A DNA stretch of 53,238 bases. It comes from Firmicutes bacterium UBA6806 (lineage in GTDB: Bacteria > Bacillota > Clostridia > Peptostreptococcales > Acidaminobacteraceae). Position 1 is the first letter of the stretch; each line of letters begins with the position of its first letter. Under the pieces are notes generated by a model, which searched no databases, was not told where the DNA came from, and worked only from the letters and a program-made list of their open reading frames with translations. Shown here one piece after another: positions 34,206 to 42,492 of the stretch. The stretch is taken from NCBI GenBank assembly GCA_002452745.1, contig DKFC01000046.1, positions 1 to 53,238 on the forward strand, written 5' to 3'. The position numbers and the translations under genes are program-made.

Positions 34206-35291
34206 TTATTTGCCCTCCTTTGCATAATATGCTTTACGCTCGTTGTATTGTTCCACTAATATTGGTGTCTTTTCTGCATATACATAATCAAATATGTCTT
34301 CAAGAGGTGTGAGTCCAGAACCTTCCACTTTTTCAAAAGTCTCTTTGACATAGTCTGCTTTTTCTTTGGCAAAAGCCTCTTCTTCGTCTTCAGACCAGAA
34401 GCCCTTTTGAATTAGGTACTTTCTAAACCGGTCGATTGGATCTTTTTTGCGCCATTCTTCGACTTCTGCATCATCACGGTAGACCGTCGGATCGTCGGAA
34501 GTTGTATGTGCGCCAAGTCTGTAGGTGTAGGCTTCTATAAGGGTTGGCCCCTCTCCATTTCTGGCTCTTTCAACCGCTTCTTTTGTCACGGCGTACATGG
34601 CAAGAACATCATTTCCGTCCACTTGAATCCCCGGTATCCCATATGCCAATGCCTTTTCAGCCATGGTTCTGGTCTTCGATTGAAGCGCCCGTCTTGTTGA
34701 GATGGCAAATTGATTATTTTGGATGATAAACACATTTGGTGTACTCTTCACTGATGCGAAGTTCAGTGCCTCATGGAAATCACCTTGAGAAGTTCCACCA
34801 TCACCGACATAGGCAATTGCCACATCGTCTTCTCCCCTGTATCTAGCTGCATAGGCAAGACCAGTTGCATGTTGGAACTGTGATGCAATTGGAACTGAAA
34901 TCGGTAGGATACGCACTTCTTCCGGCATTTTCATGCCCATTTCATTTCCAAACCAATATAAGAAGATATTTTCAAGTGGTGCACCCTTGTAGAGCCATAC
35001 ACCCAACTCTCTAAAAGAAGGTGCAACCCAGTCAGTTTGTCTAATAGCTGCGGCAGATCCCACTTGCGCCGCCTCTTGTCCGAGGTTCGGTGCATAGGTG
35101 AGCATTCTGCCCTGTCTTTGATACTGCAACGTTTTTTCGTCGATGATTCGACTAAATCTCATGGTCTTGTACATCCTGAGAAGTTGTTCTTTATCCAGAT
35201 TGGGTTCCCATTCTTGGCTGACAATCTCTCCCTCAGGATTGATAATTTGAATCATTTCATCAGTCAGAGGGTTAAACTTTTCTAAAAACAT
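34206..35291 (-). CDS. pdhA: 2-oxoacid dehydrogenase E1 component, alpha subunit
   Basis: The 361-residue protein carries the thiamine diphosphate motif from GDGG (163-166) to the Asn pair at 192-193, and the phospho-loop region with TYRLGAHTTSDDPTVYR. The N-terminal extension before residue 35 and overall wording resemble Bacillus-type PdhA more than AcoA. It decarboxylates pyruvate or a related 2-oxoacid. AAGGAGG is 6 bases before the ATG. It follows the lipoate ligase gene by 48 bases and is likely in the same operon. Confidence 0.95.
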   Translation of the reverse strand: MFLEKFNPLTDEMIQIINPEGEIVSQEWEPNLDKEQLLRMYKTMRFSRIIDEKTLQYQRQGRMLTYAPNLGQEAAQVGSAAAIRQTDWVAPSFRELGVWLYKGAPLENIFLYWFGNEMGMKMPEEVRILPISVPIASQFQHATGLAYAARYRGEDDVAIAYVGDGGTSQGDFHEALNFASVKSTPNVFIIQNNQFAISTRRALQSKTRTMAEKALAYGIPGIQVDGNDVLAMYAVTKEAVERARNGEGPTLIEAYTYRLGAHTTSDDPTVYRDDAEVEEWRKKDPIDRFRKYLIQKGFWSEDEEEAFAKEKADYVKETFEKVEGSGLTPLEDIFDYVYAEKTPILVEQYNERKAYYAKEGK

Positions 35292-35339
35292 AATGAACCT
35301 CCTTAAAATTTGATATTATTTTATGCCCAGTTAAGATAG

Positions 35340-36215
35340 TCATGTGATACCCGAAATAGCCGCTAAGCTAAACGGTTTTCCCAACAAATGATTTGGTGAT
35401 TGTTGCCCTGTAAAACGCTGGATGAATCCATTGACCACTTCTATACGGTTATCTTGATTGAGTTCAAAGGTAAAAGGTGGCGTCTCGCCATATACCCATT
35501 CCCATGACTTCAATCTAGTTTTGATTTGTTCATATCTTTGAGGATTTGCTTCTCTTATATCCTTTGGGCTAAGGGTGTCAACTTGGTATCCTTGATATCT
35601 GTAAAATACATCCACAATAGAGTTTTCAACTGATGTAACTGAAATTTCAGGATTGACAGCTTGCAGATTCGTCACTTTGCTGGTTACCGAACTGATACCC
35701 CTTGTTTTAAACTTTCCATCTTTTTTCTTCAAAACCTGCCAAACTTCATTTTCTGAGGTCGTTATAAGCAGTGTTCCATGATGAAGCCGCCTATTGCCCT
35801 TGAGATAAAATGCATTTCCAGAAACTTTTTGTCCGTTTAGGAGCAAATCCTTTCGCTCATTTGCATTTATCTCAATTCCAAACGAACTCAAGGCTTCTAT
35901 GAGCCACTTAAAATGAAGCTCACTCCTATCTTCTCTCCCATTTTCAATAAAGCTAAAATTGAGATTTCCATTATCGTGATACACTGTGCCGCCACCAGAT
36001 AGCCTGCGAATCAAGTTTATCTGCCGCTCTTTTGCAAGTTCAACATCGAGTTCTTTCCACGGATTTTGATGTCTTCCAAATACAACTGAAGGCTCATTTG
36101 TCCATAGAAAAAGAATTCGATCATACACATCAAATTCAAAAAATAACAGTTCTTCTATGGCGTGATTTTCGTATGGATTTTGAGTATTTGATATGACGAC
36201 TAAGTTTCTGTTCAC
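35340..36215 (-). CDS. lplA: Lipoate-protein ligase A
   Basis: The 291-residue protein has the LplA catalytic core: EELLFFEF, FGRHQNPW, the RRLSGGGTVYHD glycine-rich loop and the Lys in NGQKVSGNAFY that binds lipoyl-AMP. A C-terminal accessory domain follows (about 200-280). It attaches free lipoate to E2 in an ATP-dependent reaction. Its position at the head of the E1-E2-E3 operon gives a clear target. The start is GTG at 36215 with a GGAAGG site. No lipoate synthase gene is visible here, so the cell may rely on salvage. Confidence 0.93.
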   Translation of the reverse strand: MNRNLVVISNTQNPYENHAIEELLFFEFDVYDRILFLWTNEPSVVFGRHQNPWKELDVELAKERQINLIRRLSGGGTVYHDNGNLNFSFIENGREDRSELHFKWLIEALSSFGIEINANERKDLLLNGQKVSGNAFYLKGNRRLHHGTLLITTSENEVWQVLKKKDGKFKTRGISSVTSKVTNLQAVNPEISVTSVENSIVDVFYRYQGYQVDTLSPKDIREANPQRYEQIKTRLKSWEWVYGETPPFTFELNQDNRIEVVNGFIQRFTGQQSPNHLLGKPFSLAAISGIT

Positions 36216-36396
36216 TGCTTCTTACCTTCCTCTTTCACTTTGTATTCGCTATATACCCTGAAGTATGTATTTTAATCGCTTATTGAGAATAGTTATCAAT
36301 TAACTTTTTGTAAATATTTCTTTTCTTCTCCGCGTCTACTGTCTATGTACCCGATTCGCTCCTCTATCAACTAAATTCTCTCTTTTTTCCATAAGA

Positions 36397-36430
36397 AAAG
36401 AGACCCATACATTCGTACAGCTCTCTCTTT
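36397..36430 (-). terminator. Possible terminator after the MocR-type regulator
   Basis: AAAGAGA (36397-36403) pairs with TCTCTTT (36424-36430), with a long loop, and the minus strand continues with a short T-rich tract. It lies just after the regulator stop codon. Confidence 0.4.
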
Positions 36431-36435
36431 AACAA

Positions 36436-37776
36436 CTATTCTTCACGTCGTCCCTTCTCCACAAACTTTACACTTTTTTGCCATTTTATCACTTCTAAAA
36501 TGCCCTGCATCCCTTGATGAATCTTATCTTCATCAACATTGGAAAGACTCACCCTAAGAGCGTGTGAGGCCTTGCTCTCTCTATAGTAGAAAACATCTCC
36601 GTCCATGACGGCAATTCCTTTTTTCGCAAGGTCTTTAATCAGTTCCTTTATGTGAATCCTTCGGTCAAAGATCATCCAGATAAAAAGCCCTGCATCGGGA
36701 ACAAATAAATTCACGCCTGCTGATTCAAAGGGCCTTCTGTATATTTCCACTGACTTCAGTTTTTTCTGCATAGCGGCTCTGACTTTTTTAATATGCTTGT
36801 GGTAAATATCTGCCTGTAAATACTTTTCAAGGCCCTTTTGAGAAAGGGTACAAGTGTTAATGTCCATAGATTTTTTTAAGATCTTCAGTTTTTCAATGAA
36901 TGGCTTTGGGGCTACTAAAGCACCCACTCTAATGCCCGGGAGAAAGGTTTTAGAAAAGCTTGTCACATAGATGACACGGTTTGAAATGTCCAAATAATGC
37001 AGCGTTTCAAGCCTCAAATTTAAATTGAGGTCTCCAAGATAGTCGTCTTCTATTATATAGAAATCATGTTTCACTGCGAGTTCCAACAGTTTTAGCTTGT
37101 CTTTTTTAGTCAAGTCCGTCCCCAGCGGGTTGTGATAGTTTGGAACTGTGTAAAGCCACTTGATTGACTTCTCTTCAAGCAATTTTTCAAGTGCTTTAAA
37201 ATCAATTCCATCAAAACTGCGCTCAAACATTGCTGCCTCCATGTTGAGCGATTCCACCACCCTTATGAAGCCTCCATAAGTGGGCTGTTCCACATAAAGG
37301 CCATTTCCATACTCTCTTTGAATCATTTGCGCTATGAGATAAAGCCCTTGCTGCGCCCCAGATGTAATCAAGATATCTTCTGGTTTACAGTAGACAAACC
37401 GCTTTTCAAAGTGCTTTGCCAAAACGCTTCTCAGAGTATCAAGACCCTCTGGCAAAGTGTAATCGTAATGCTCAGTTTGGATTGCCTGCATCAAACAGTG
37501 TTCAAACACCTTCATAGGCCGCAGGCTCGGTTCAAGACTTGCTGATAAAAAATCTATTTTTACAGTATTCTCTTCACTTTCTGCAACGACTTCAATCAAG
37601 TACGTTCCACTTTGAGGAAGTGTGTACGCCCTATGCCTATTTTCAAGTTCTTTATAAGCTCTGATAACTGTCCCCGGACTGCAATTCATCTTCTTTGCCA
37701 TCTCTCTGATAGAAGGAAGTCTCGATATTTTCTTCCACGATAGTATTTCTTCCACAATCTCCAAATACTTTTCCAT
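36436..37776 (-). CDS. MocR/PdxR-type regulator (GntR HTH fused to a class I aminotransferase domain)
   Basis: The 446-residue protein joins a GntR-type winged helix (about 1-75, with REMAKKMNCSPGTVIRAYKEL) to a fold-type I aminotransferase domain. The PLP lysine lies in TSFSKTFLPGIRVG, and EDDYLGDL and NYHNPLGTD are also present. MocR proteins sense PLP or an amine and control nearby genes. It is divergent from an EamA exporter, its probable target; pdxST lies 17 kb away. The frame opens at TTG 37791, but ATG 37776 follows a G-rich ribosome site and is preferred. Confidence 0.92.
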   Translation of the reverse strand: MEKYLEIVEEILSWKKISRLPSIREMAKKMNCSPGTVIRAYKELENRHRAYTLPQSGTYLIEVVAESEENTVKIDFLSASLEPSLRPMKVFEHCLMQAIQTEHYDYTLPEGLDTLRSVLAKHFEKRFVYCKPEDILITSGAQQGLYLIAQMIQREYGNGLYVEQPTYGGFIRVVESLNMEAAMFERSFDGIDFKALEKLLEEKSIKWLYTVPNYHNPLGTDLTKKDKLKLLELAVKHDFYIIEDDYLGDLNLNLRLETLHYLDISNRVIYVTSFSKTFLPGIRVGALVAPKPFIEKLKILKKSMDINTCTLSQKGLEKYLQADIYHKHIKKVRAAMQKKLKSVEIYRRPFESAGVNLFVPDAGLFIWMIFDRRIHIKELIKDLAKKGIAVMDGDVFYYRESKASHALRVSLSNVDEDKIHQGMQGILEVIKWQKSVKFVEKGRREE

Positions 37777-37849
37777 ATACCCCCCAGTCAAATGCCTGCC
37801 TTCTCAGTTTCCCTAAATATTTGATATAGCACAATCGTCGTCTTATCTT

Positions 37850-37891
37850 ATTGTATCACAAGTACAATTTTATTAAAGTTAAATTGTGATA
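37850..37891. promoter_or_regulatory. Overlapping inverted repeats in the MocR/EamA divergent region
   Basis: ATTGTA-N7-TACAAT spans 37850-37868, and TATCACAA/TTGTGATA arms lie at 37854-37861 and 37884-37891. CAATTT and AAATTG form an inner pair. This is the clearest operator-like DNA between the two divergent genes. Binding by the MocR protein is inferred from position only. Confidence 0.4.
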
Positions 37892-37936
37892 TTCTTCTCT
37901 TCTCAGCAATCAACACAATAATACAAAAGAATTTAA

Positions 37937-37965
37937 TTGAAAACCATCTCCATATCAGGTATTAT
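37937..37965 (+). promoter_or_regulatory. Candidate promoter of the EamA exporter gene
   Basis: TTGAAA (37937-37942) and TATTAT (37960-37965) are separated by 17 bases. The promoter lies about 88 bases before the exporter start and 46 bases downstream of the inverted repeats. Confidence 0.5.
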
Positions 37966-38052
37966 TTATTTGGTCGTTTGGAAAACAGTTTTAAAACGTT
38001 CTTTTGGACACCACTAATTATTACCATCTTAATTTAATAGGAGATGACGTGT

Positions 38053-38922
38053 ATGAGTCGTTCTAAAGCTATACTACTAATGGTTGCCGCAAGTATTCTC
38101 TGGAGCTTTGGCGGTGTTTTCATCAAATTGTTACCGTGGACATCTTTTGCAATTGCAGGGCTTCGAAGTCTTGTGTCCGCCACTGTTGTACTTATTTACT
38201 TAAAAGGACGTATCAAGCGCCCTTCGAAGCATATTCTTCTTGGAACAACCGCCTATACGGCCATGTTGATTTTATACGTCTGTGCAACAAAAGCCACCAC
38301 AGCGGCAAATGCCATTTTGCTCCAGTACACAGCGCCAATATGGCTTGCGCTTATTTCACGAATCTTCTTAAAAGAAAAAATACAGCGCCTTGACATTATG
38401 TCTATTGTCACCGTATTCATGGGTATTTCTATCTTTTTTACGGCAAACATCAGTGTTGGACAGATGTTTGGAAACTTCTTGGCGATTTTAAGCGGAATCA
38501 GCTTAGCCTGTGTGGTTCTCTCACTAAAACATGCGAAGGCCGAGGCTGAGATGCAAATGATCTTCTGGGGGAACTTTGCAACCTTTATTATCTGTCTCCC
38601 ACTAATGGGTGATGTTGTCATCACAGCTCACACGGTTGGGTCTATTTTATTTTTAGGTATTTTTCAGCTTGGTATTTCTTATATCATCTATGCAAATGCT
38701 GTTAAGCATGTATCTTCTATAGATGCAATCTTAGTTCCAATAATTGAGCCACTCTTCAACCCCATTTGGGTTATTATCTTCGCCCACGAAGCCCCTTCTA
38801 TTCAGGCTGTAATCGGGGGTATCATCGTGGTCATGGCAATTGTTGCCCGCAATATCCTCATGACCAAGCAACAGAAGAAAAAGCGGTTGATTGAAGAAGA
38901 ATTGGCTATCTTAAAATCTTAA
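38053..38922 (+). CDS. EamA-family (DMT superfamily) membrane exporter
   Basis: The 289-residue protein has ten predicted membrane helices in two EamA repeats; the first begins ILWSFGGVFIKLL and the second ends PLFNPIWVIIFAHEAPS. The tail is basic. The DMT superfamily moves small metabolites, commonly amino acids or their derivatives, often outward. Its place opposite a MocR regulator suggests export of an amine, amino acid or vitamin B6 compound. AGGAG lies 9 bases before ATG 38053; the earlier ATG at 38044 is too close to that site. Confidence 0.9.
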   Translation: MSRSKAILLMVAASILWSFGGVFIKLLPWTSFAIAGLRSLVSATVVLIYLKGRIKRPSKHILLGTTAYTAMLILYVCATKATTAANAILLQYTAPIWLALISRIFLKEKIQRLDIMSIVTVFMGISIFFTANISVGQMFGNFLAILSGISLACVVLSLKHAKAEAEMQMIFWGNFATFIICLPLMGDVVITAHTVGSILFLGIFQLGISYIIYANAVKHVSSIDAILVPIIEPLFNPIWVIIFAHEAPSIQAVIGGIIVVMAIVARNILMTKQQKKKRLIEEELAILKS

Positions 38923-38966
38923 CTGGCTTCATCTATAATAAATCTATTTTGAGTAAAATATAAAAG

Positions 38967-39014
38967 AGATGCTGTCTATCCACTGGGTCCAGAAGATAAA
39001 CAGCATCTTTTTTT
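38967..39014 (+). terminator. Terminator of the EamA exporter gene
   Basis: AGATGCTGT (38967-38975) pairs with ACAGCATCT (39000-39008), followed by a run of T residues on the plus strand. It lies 45 bases after the stop codon. Confidence 0.88.
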
Positions 39015-39134
39015 AACGTCTGACTTTAATCGTCAGTATTCGAATCTAAATGTTTGTACATGTTCATATCATACCTCTTTTGGAATTTCCTATCCCCCAC
39101 AATTCTCCGTCTTCTATCACTTTATGTTACGCAC

Positions 39135-40001
39135 CTAATGCCTTAATCGTTCCAAGTTATCTATGTCCAATGATTCCATCGCATTTTGCACCTCTACTTT
39201 ACAGTCATCAGCCGTCAATGCATCTTCAAGTAAGTTTATACAGTTAGAGTACACAAGCCATTTTGATTTATAATCAGAGTCCGCTAAGAGCCTGTTGATG
39301 GATGCCACTGATTTAATATTTTCTGTTCGGGAAAGTACCAAGGCGAGCTGTTCTCTATCTTCAAGATTCAGATCGGCAATTGCAGCCGAAATATCAATAC
39401 AATTTAAATCCATTTTCTTAAACTTGTCGTAATCGCTTGCCAAAGTCAAAAGAGTGACATTTGTCCCCTTGTCAACGCAATTTGACACACTGTCCATTAA
39501 CAAGTCATATCCTTCGGGAACTTTCAGACGGGCTAGGGTTCCCAAAGCACTTAATCTGATGTCCTCATCCTCAGAGTGAGCAAATTGCATAAACATTCGA
39601 AGGTCAATATTCTCTTGACATTTAATGGTGCTCAGAACGTATGAGATCATTTGTTCCTCAATAACACCTTCACCAATCATGCTCTGTATCTTTTGCTCAT
39701 AGAGGCTCTCTTGATTGTTTTTTTCAGATATATATCTGAACCCATCTATATAGTAAAATTTAATGTCCTCTGGAATTTTCACATCTGACAGAACGCTTTT
39801 AAGTTTCCCGAAATTCAAGTCTTTATTAAATCTCATGAATTTAGCATTTAGAGACTGAATTTCTTGAAGATTACCTTGTTCAAGAGTCTCAACCAAATTC
39901 GACCGAAAGATATCTTCCTTGATTTTCTCTCCAAATGCAATATTCACAAGCATCACCAAAATTAAAAGCCCCATTAGAACTGCCATTTTTTTGTGCCTCA
40001 T
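39135..40001 (-). CDS. Membrane-anchored HEAT-repeat-like protein of unknown function
   Basis: The 289-residue protein has a membrane helix or signal at about 6-24, then a largely helical body. One stretch (about 150-185: AHSEDEDIRLSALGTLARL) has the look of HEAT repeats, which act in protein binding. No enzymatic motif is visible. AGGAGG lies 6 bases before ATG 40001; the frame continues 12 codons earlier without support. It is close to yjdF but separated from it by a terminator, so it is probably independent. Confidence 0.6.
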   Translation of the reverse strand: MRHKKMAVLMGLLILVMLVNIAFGEKIKEDIFRSNLVETLEQGNLQEIQSLNAKFMRFNKDLNFGKLKSVLSDVKIPEDIKFYYIDGFRYISEKNNQESLYEQKIQSMIGEGVIEEQMISYVLSTIKCQENIDLRMFMQFAHSEDEDIRLSALGTLARLKVPEGYDLLMDSVSNCVDKGTNVTLLTLASDYDKFKKMDLNCIDISAAIADLNLEDREQLALVLSRTENIKSVASINRLLADSDYKSKWLVYSNCINLLEDALTADDCKVEVQNAMESLDIDNLERLRH

Positions 40002-40142
40002 TTTTTGCCTCCTACCTATTTCACACAAATGTCTCATGATCTCATAGGCATTGTAACACGTCTTTTGAAGAGAATGAGCTCAAAGGCTTATTTGGCACTT
40101 TTTTGGGCCTAATTGGAGCAATAACTACTTTCGCAATAGAAA

Positions 40143-40176
40143 ATAATCCCTTTTGAGCATTTTCAAAAGAGATTAT
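40143..40176 (-). terminator. Terminator of yjdF
   Basis: A 14-bp stem with one mismatch (40143-40156 with 40163-40176) lies about 23 bases after the yjdF stop codon and is followed on the minus strand by ATTTTCTATT. A smaller hairpin overlaps the stop codon. Confidence 0.7.
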
Positions 40177-40198
40177 CTTTGACCTAAGGCCAATAAAA

Positions 40199-40606
40199 TC
40201 AATGGCCTTTCTTTTTTTCCTTTTTCTTTTCTTGCTTTTTCTGAAACAACTGACGCTCATGCTCAAGTTTCTCTTCACGGCTTGTTTTTTTCCGCTCAAT
40301 TTTCCGGCTTTCTCTCTCAAGACGAACGGCCTCTTGAGCTTTACTTGAAATGCCTTTGCTTTGCTGTTGTCTTTTCACTTCCCTTTGCAGGCGTTTGGGA
40401 TTGATGTCCTTATTATCCGCTTGTTCAAAGCACACGCCCTCACCATAGCTTAACCCATAGTAATGTCTGCTCACAAACTCATAAACTTCTTCCAGTCTTG
40501 GTTCTGTGCCAAAAACGACTCTAGCCGTCTTCAATTTCGCATCGGAAAGATCTTCAAATACGCCAACCCAAAAAGGCGATTCATAATAAATCGTCAATCT
40601 GTTCAT
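40199..40606 (-). CDS. yjdF: YjdF-family (DUF2992) protein
   Basis: The 135-residue protein begins MNRLTIYYESPFWVGVFE, the recognisable YjdF/DUF2992 start, and ends in a very basic, Lys/Glu-rich helix (about 80-135) suggestive of nucleic-acid binding. YjdF is a small Firmicute protein of uncertain role, usually expressed under the yjdF riboswitch. AGGAGG lies 8 bases before the ATG. It follows the PPOX flavoprotein gene at about 197 bases, the interval that holds the structured leader. Confidence 0.9.
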   Translation of the reverse strand: MNRLTIYYESPFWVGVFEDLSDAKLKTARVVFGTEPRLEEVYEFVSRHYYGLSYGEGVCFEQADNKDINPKRLQREVKRQQQSKGISSKAQEAVRLERESRKIERKKTSREEKLEHERQLFQKKQEKKKEKKKGH

Positions 40607-40614
40607 GATGTTCT

Positions 40615-40800
40615 CCTCCTGTATAAAGCATATTGAGAACGGACAACCCCAGGAGGGCAGGTTACTGACAGCTCAGTTAAGTCTGCATCTGGACTACCAA
40701 CCGAATCGTGTTTTTATCTCTGCTAACCCAATTTTAACGACTTTGAGTCTTCTCGTCAAGATATCTCATCTAGTTGCTATCGTAATCCTAACATGTGAAA
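40615..40800 (-). promoter_or_regulatory. Candidate yjdF riboswitch leader with anti-Shine-Dalgarno element
   Basis: The 190-base interval before yjdF has no gene and contains CCTCCTG (minus strand, 40656-40650), complementary to CAGGAGG at the yjdF ribosome site (40621-40615). This would allow translational switching. In many Firmicutes yjdF is preceded by the yjdF motif RNA, which responds to azaaromatic compounds. I assign this from gene linkage and the anti-SD; I did not verify the consensus. The 5' border is approximate. Confidence 0.6.
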
Positions 40801-40803
40801 ATT

Positions 40804-41220
40804 TCAGAGTGTGAGCGCTTCAATCTCTTGCATACTTCCTGTCACCACAACTGTTTCCACTGCTATTTCATATAAAATTAAATATTCTCCCGCCGACTTA
40901 ATGGTCTCACCATAATCGGGTATTTTGAGAGTGAAGGCCTCTTCAAGATCAAAAATCGTCATCTCGCTTTTTTTGGCGATTCCTGTGCCTCTAACATGTC
41001 TATTTCCCGAATGGGGAATCGTCGTAAAAGCCACCTTGGGATTTAATTCAAGTTCCGAAACCTTCGGATTTTGAAGGAAACTGGAAAAGTAAAGACACTT
41101 TTTCGATTCCGAATAGTGAAAATTAACAATTCTCACATTTGGAAAGCTCTCTGAACAAGTTGCCAAAGCAATCTCGGTATGAGCTGCCATTATTTCCTTA
41201 AAAACTTTCAATGCGTCCAT
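40804..41220 (-). CDS. Pyridoxamine 5'-phosphate oxidase-like FMN-binding split-barrel protein
   Basis: The 138-residue protein has the short PPOX split-barrel layout: EIALATCSESFPNVRIVNF, then CLYFSSFLQNPKVSELELNPKVAF, and a middle strand with VRGTGIAKK. Such small proteins bind FMN or F420-like cofactors and act as reductases or as stress proteins; true PdxH activity is not implied. AGAGGTC precedes ATG 41220. It is divergent from a WYL regulator, which probably controls it. Confidence 0.85.
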   Translation of the reverse strand: MDALKVFKEIMAAHTEIALATCSESFPNVRIVNFHYSESKKCLYFSSFLQNPKVSELELNPKVAFTTIPHSGNRHVRGTGIAKKSEMTIFDLEEAFTLKIPDYGETIKSAGEYLILYEIAVETVVVTGSMQEIEALTL

Positions 41221-41266
41221 TTTATTGACCTCTTTTCTTTAGTTTATCTGTAGTATAATATCAAAA

Positions 41267-41285
41267 GGTGTCAATTTGTGATACC
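41267..41285. promoter_or_regulatory. Palindromic operator candidate between the PPOX and WYL genes
   Basis: GGTGTCA-N5-TGATACC is a nearly perfect 19-base palindrome midway between two divergent genes. It contains a TTGACA hexamer on the minus strand that could be the PPOX -35. This fits a site through which the WYL regulator represses the PPOX gene. The assignment is inferred. Confidence 0.45.
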
Positions 41286-41349
41286 ATTAAATTAAATCGT
41301 TTAATCAGATCCCTCATATTAAAAACTTCATATTATAAGGAGACCTATT

Positions 41350-42294
41350 GTGAAAAAATCAGAACGCATCAACGATATGATGCTCTATCTTTCCGATAAA
41401 CACTATTTTAACCTCAGAGATATCATGCATCGATACGATGTATCAAAGAGCACAGCACTCAGGGATATTCAATCTCTGGAATCAATCGGCATGCCAATCT
41501 ATTCAGAACAGGGGCGTCACGGCCGCTATGGCATCCTAAAAAATCGGCTACTCTCTCCAATCGTATTTACTTTAGACGAACTACACGCACTCTATTTTTC
41601 AATGCTCACCCTCAAAGCATATGAATCAACACCCTTTCACTTAGATGTTGAACGACTAAAGTCCAAGTTTGAATCATGCCTTGCTCCCAATCATATTTTA
41701 TCACTAAAGAGGATGGAACAAATTTTGAAATTTGCATCATCTGTTCATTCCAACAGCAGTCCCCTTTTAAAAGAAATGCTTCAAGCCGCTATAGACGAAC
41801 AAGTCTGCCAAATCATATATGTAAAAAGCGATAAAACCCGAAAATTCACTGTTCAGTTTTTCGATATTTCTTCTGCCTTTGGACAGTGGTATGTCAGTGC
41901 ATTTAATCATGAGACACAGAAGGTACAAGTCTTTCGATGTGATAAAGTTGTGTCGGTTTCCCCCTCCTCCAGTAACAGAGCTATCCCTTTAGATCAACTA
42001 TTTGCAAGCTCACCTTCACTTTATCGTGCCGAAAACGCCATCGACTTTGAAGTGGAAATCACTAAAGAGGGCGTGGATTTATATCACAAGGAGAATTACC
42101 CTTCCATGAAACTCTACCGTGACGCCGACCGCTACCTCATAAAAGGATATTATAATCCAGGGGAGGAAACTTTTATCGCAGGCTATTTCTTGTCATACGG
42201 GAAACAGATAAAATCCATCTCCCCCTTCACTTTAAAAACAGCAATTTACAGCCATTTTCAGGATTTAACCACTTATTACACTTCTTTGTTATGA
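41350..42294 (+). CDS. HTH/WYL-domain (YafY-type) transcriptional regulator
   Basis: The 314-residue protein has an N-terminal HTH_11 winged helix (about 1-65: MHRYDVSKSTALRDIQSLESIG), a central helical region and a WYL-type C-terminal domain (about 140-225) with the QWYVSAFN equivalent of the WYL core. WYL proteins respond to nucleotide or other small ligands. The start is GTG at 41350 with AAGGAGA 8 bases upstream. It is divergent from the PPOX gene, and a strong palindrome lies between them. Confidence 0.9.
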   Translation: MKKSERINDMMLYLSDKHYFNLRDIMHRYDVSKSTALRDIQSLESIGMPIYSEQGRHGRYGILKNRLLSPIVFTLDELHALYFSMLTLKAYESTPFHLDVERLKSKFESCLAPNHILSLKRMEQILKFASSVHSNSSPLLKEMLQAAIDEQVCQIIYVKSDKTRKFTVQFFDISSAFGQWYVSAFNHETQKVQVFRCDKVVSVSPSSSNRAIPLDQLFASSPSLYRAENAIDFEVEITKEGVDLYHKENYPSMKLYRDADRYLIKGYYNPGEETFIAGYFLSYGKQIKSISPFTLKTAIYSHFQDLTTYYTSLL

Positions 42295-42340
42295 CTTCTC
42301 ACTTTGATTTTCCTCCATACTTTATTTGAAGAAAAACGTC

Positions 42341-42373
42341 AAGAACCTCTGCCCAAACTGGATAGAGGTTCTT
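42341..42373 (+). terminator. Terminator of the WYL regulator gene
   Basis: AAGAACCTCT (42341-42350) pairs with AGAGGTTCTT (42364-42373), a 10-bp perfect stem, followed by TCATAT on the plus strand. It lies between the WYL gene and the convergent clpB. Confidence 0.8.
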
Positions 42374-42492
42374 TCATATAACCGTTTTTCAAAAACGCTT
42401 CCTTATTATATTTGTTCCAAACTATATCTACTCTAAATTATATTTGCTTTATTTAATTCATATCAGTTCTAAACCACCTTCTATAATCAGTT

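Noticed and set aside
33227..34225. Longer start for E1 beta
   Set aside because: The extra codons translate the ribosome site itself and overlap the E1 alpha gene.
40042..40320. A 92-codon basic open frame overlapping the end of yjdF
   Set aside because: Its basic part is a frame-shifted reading of the Lys-rich yjdF tail, and it runs through the yjdF terminator.
40804..41220. True pyridoxamine phosphate oxidase (PdxH) acting with pdxST
   Set aside because: The protein is much shorter than PdxH and belongs to the general FMN split-barrel group; it is also far from pdxST.
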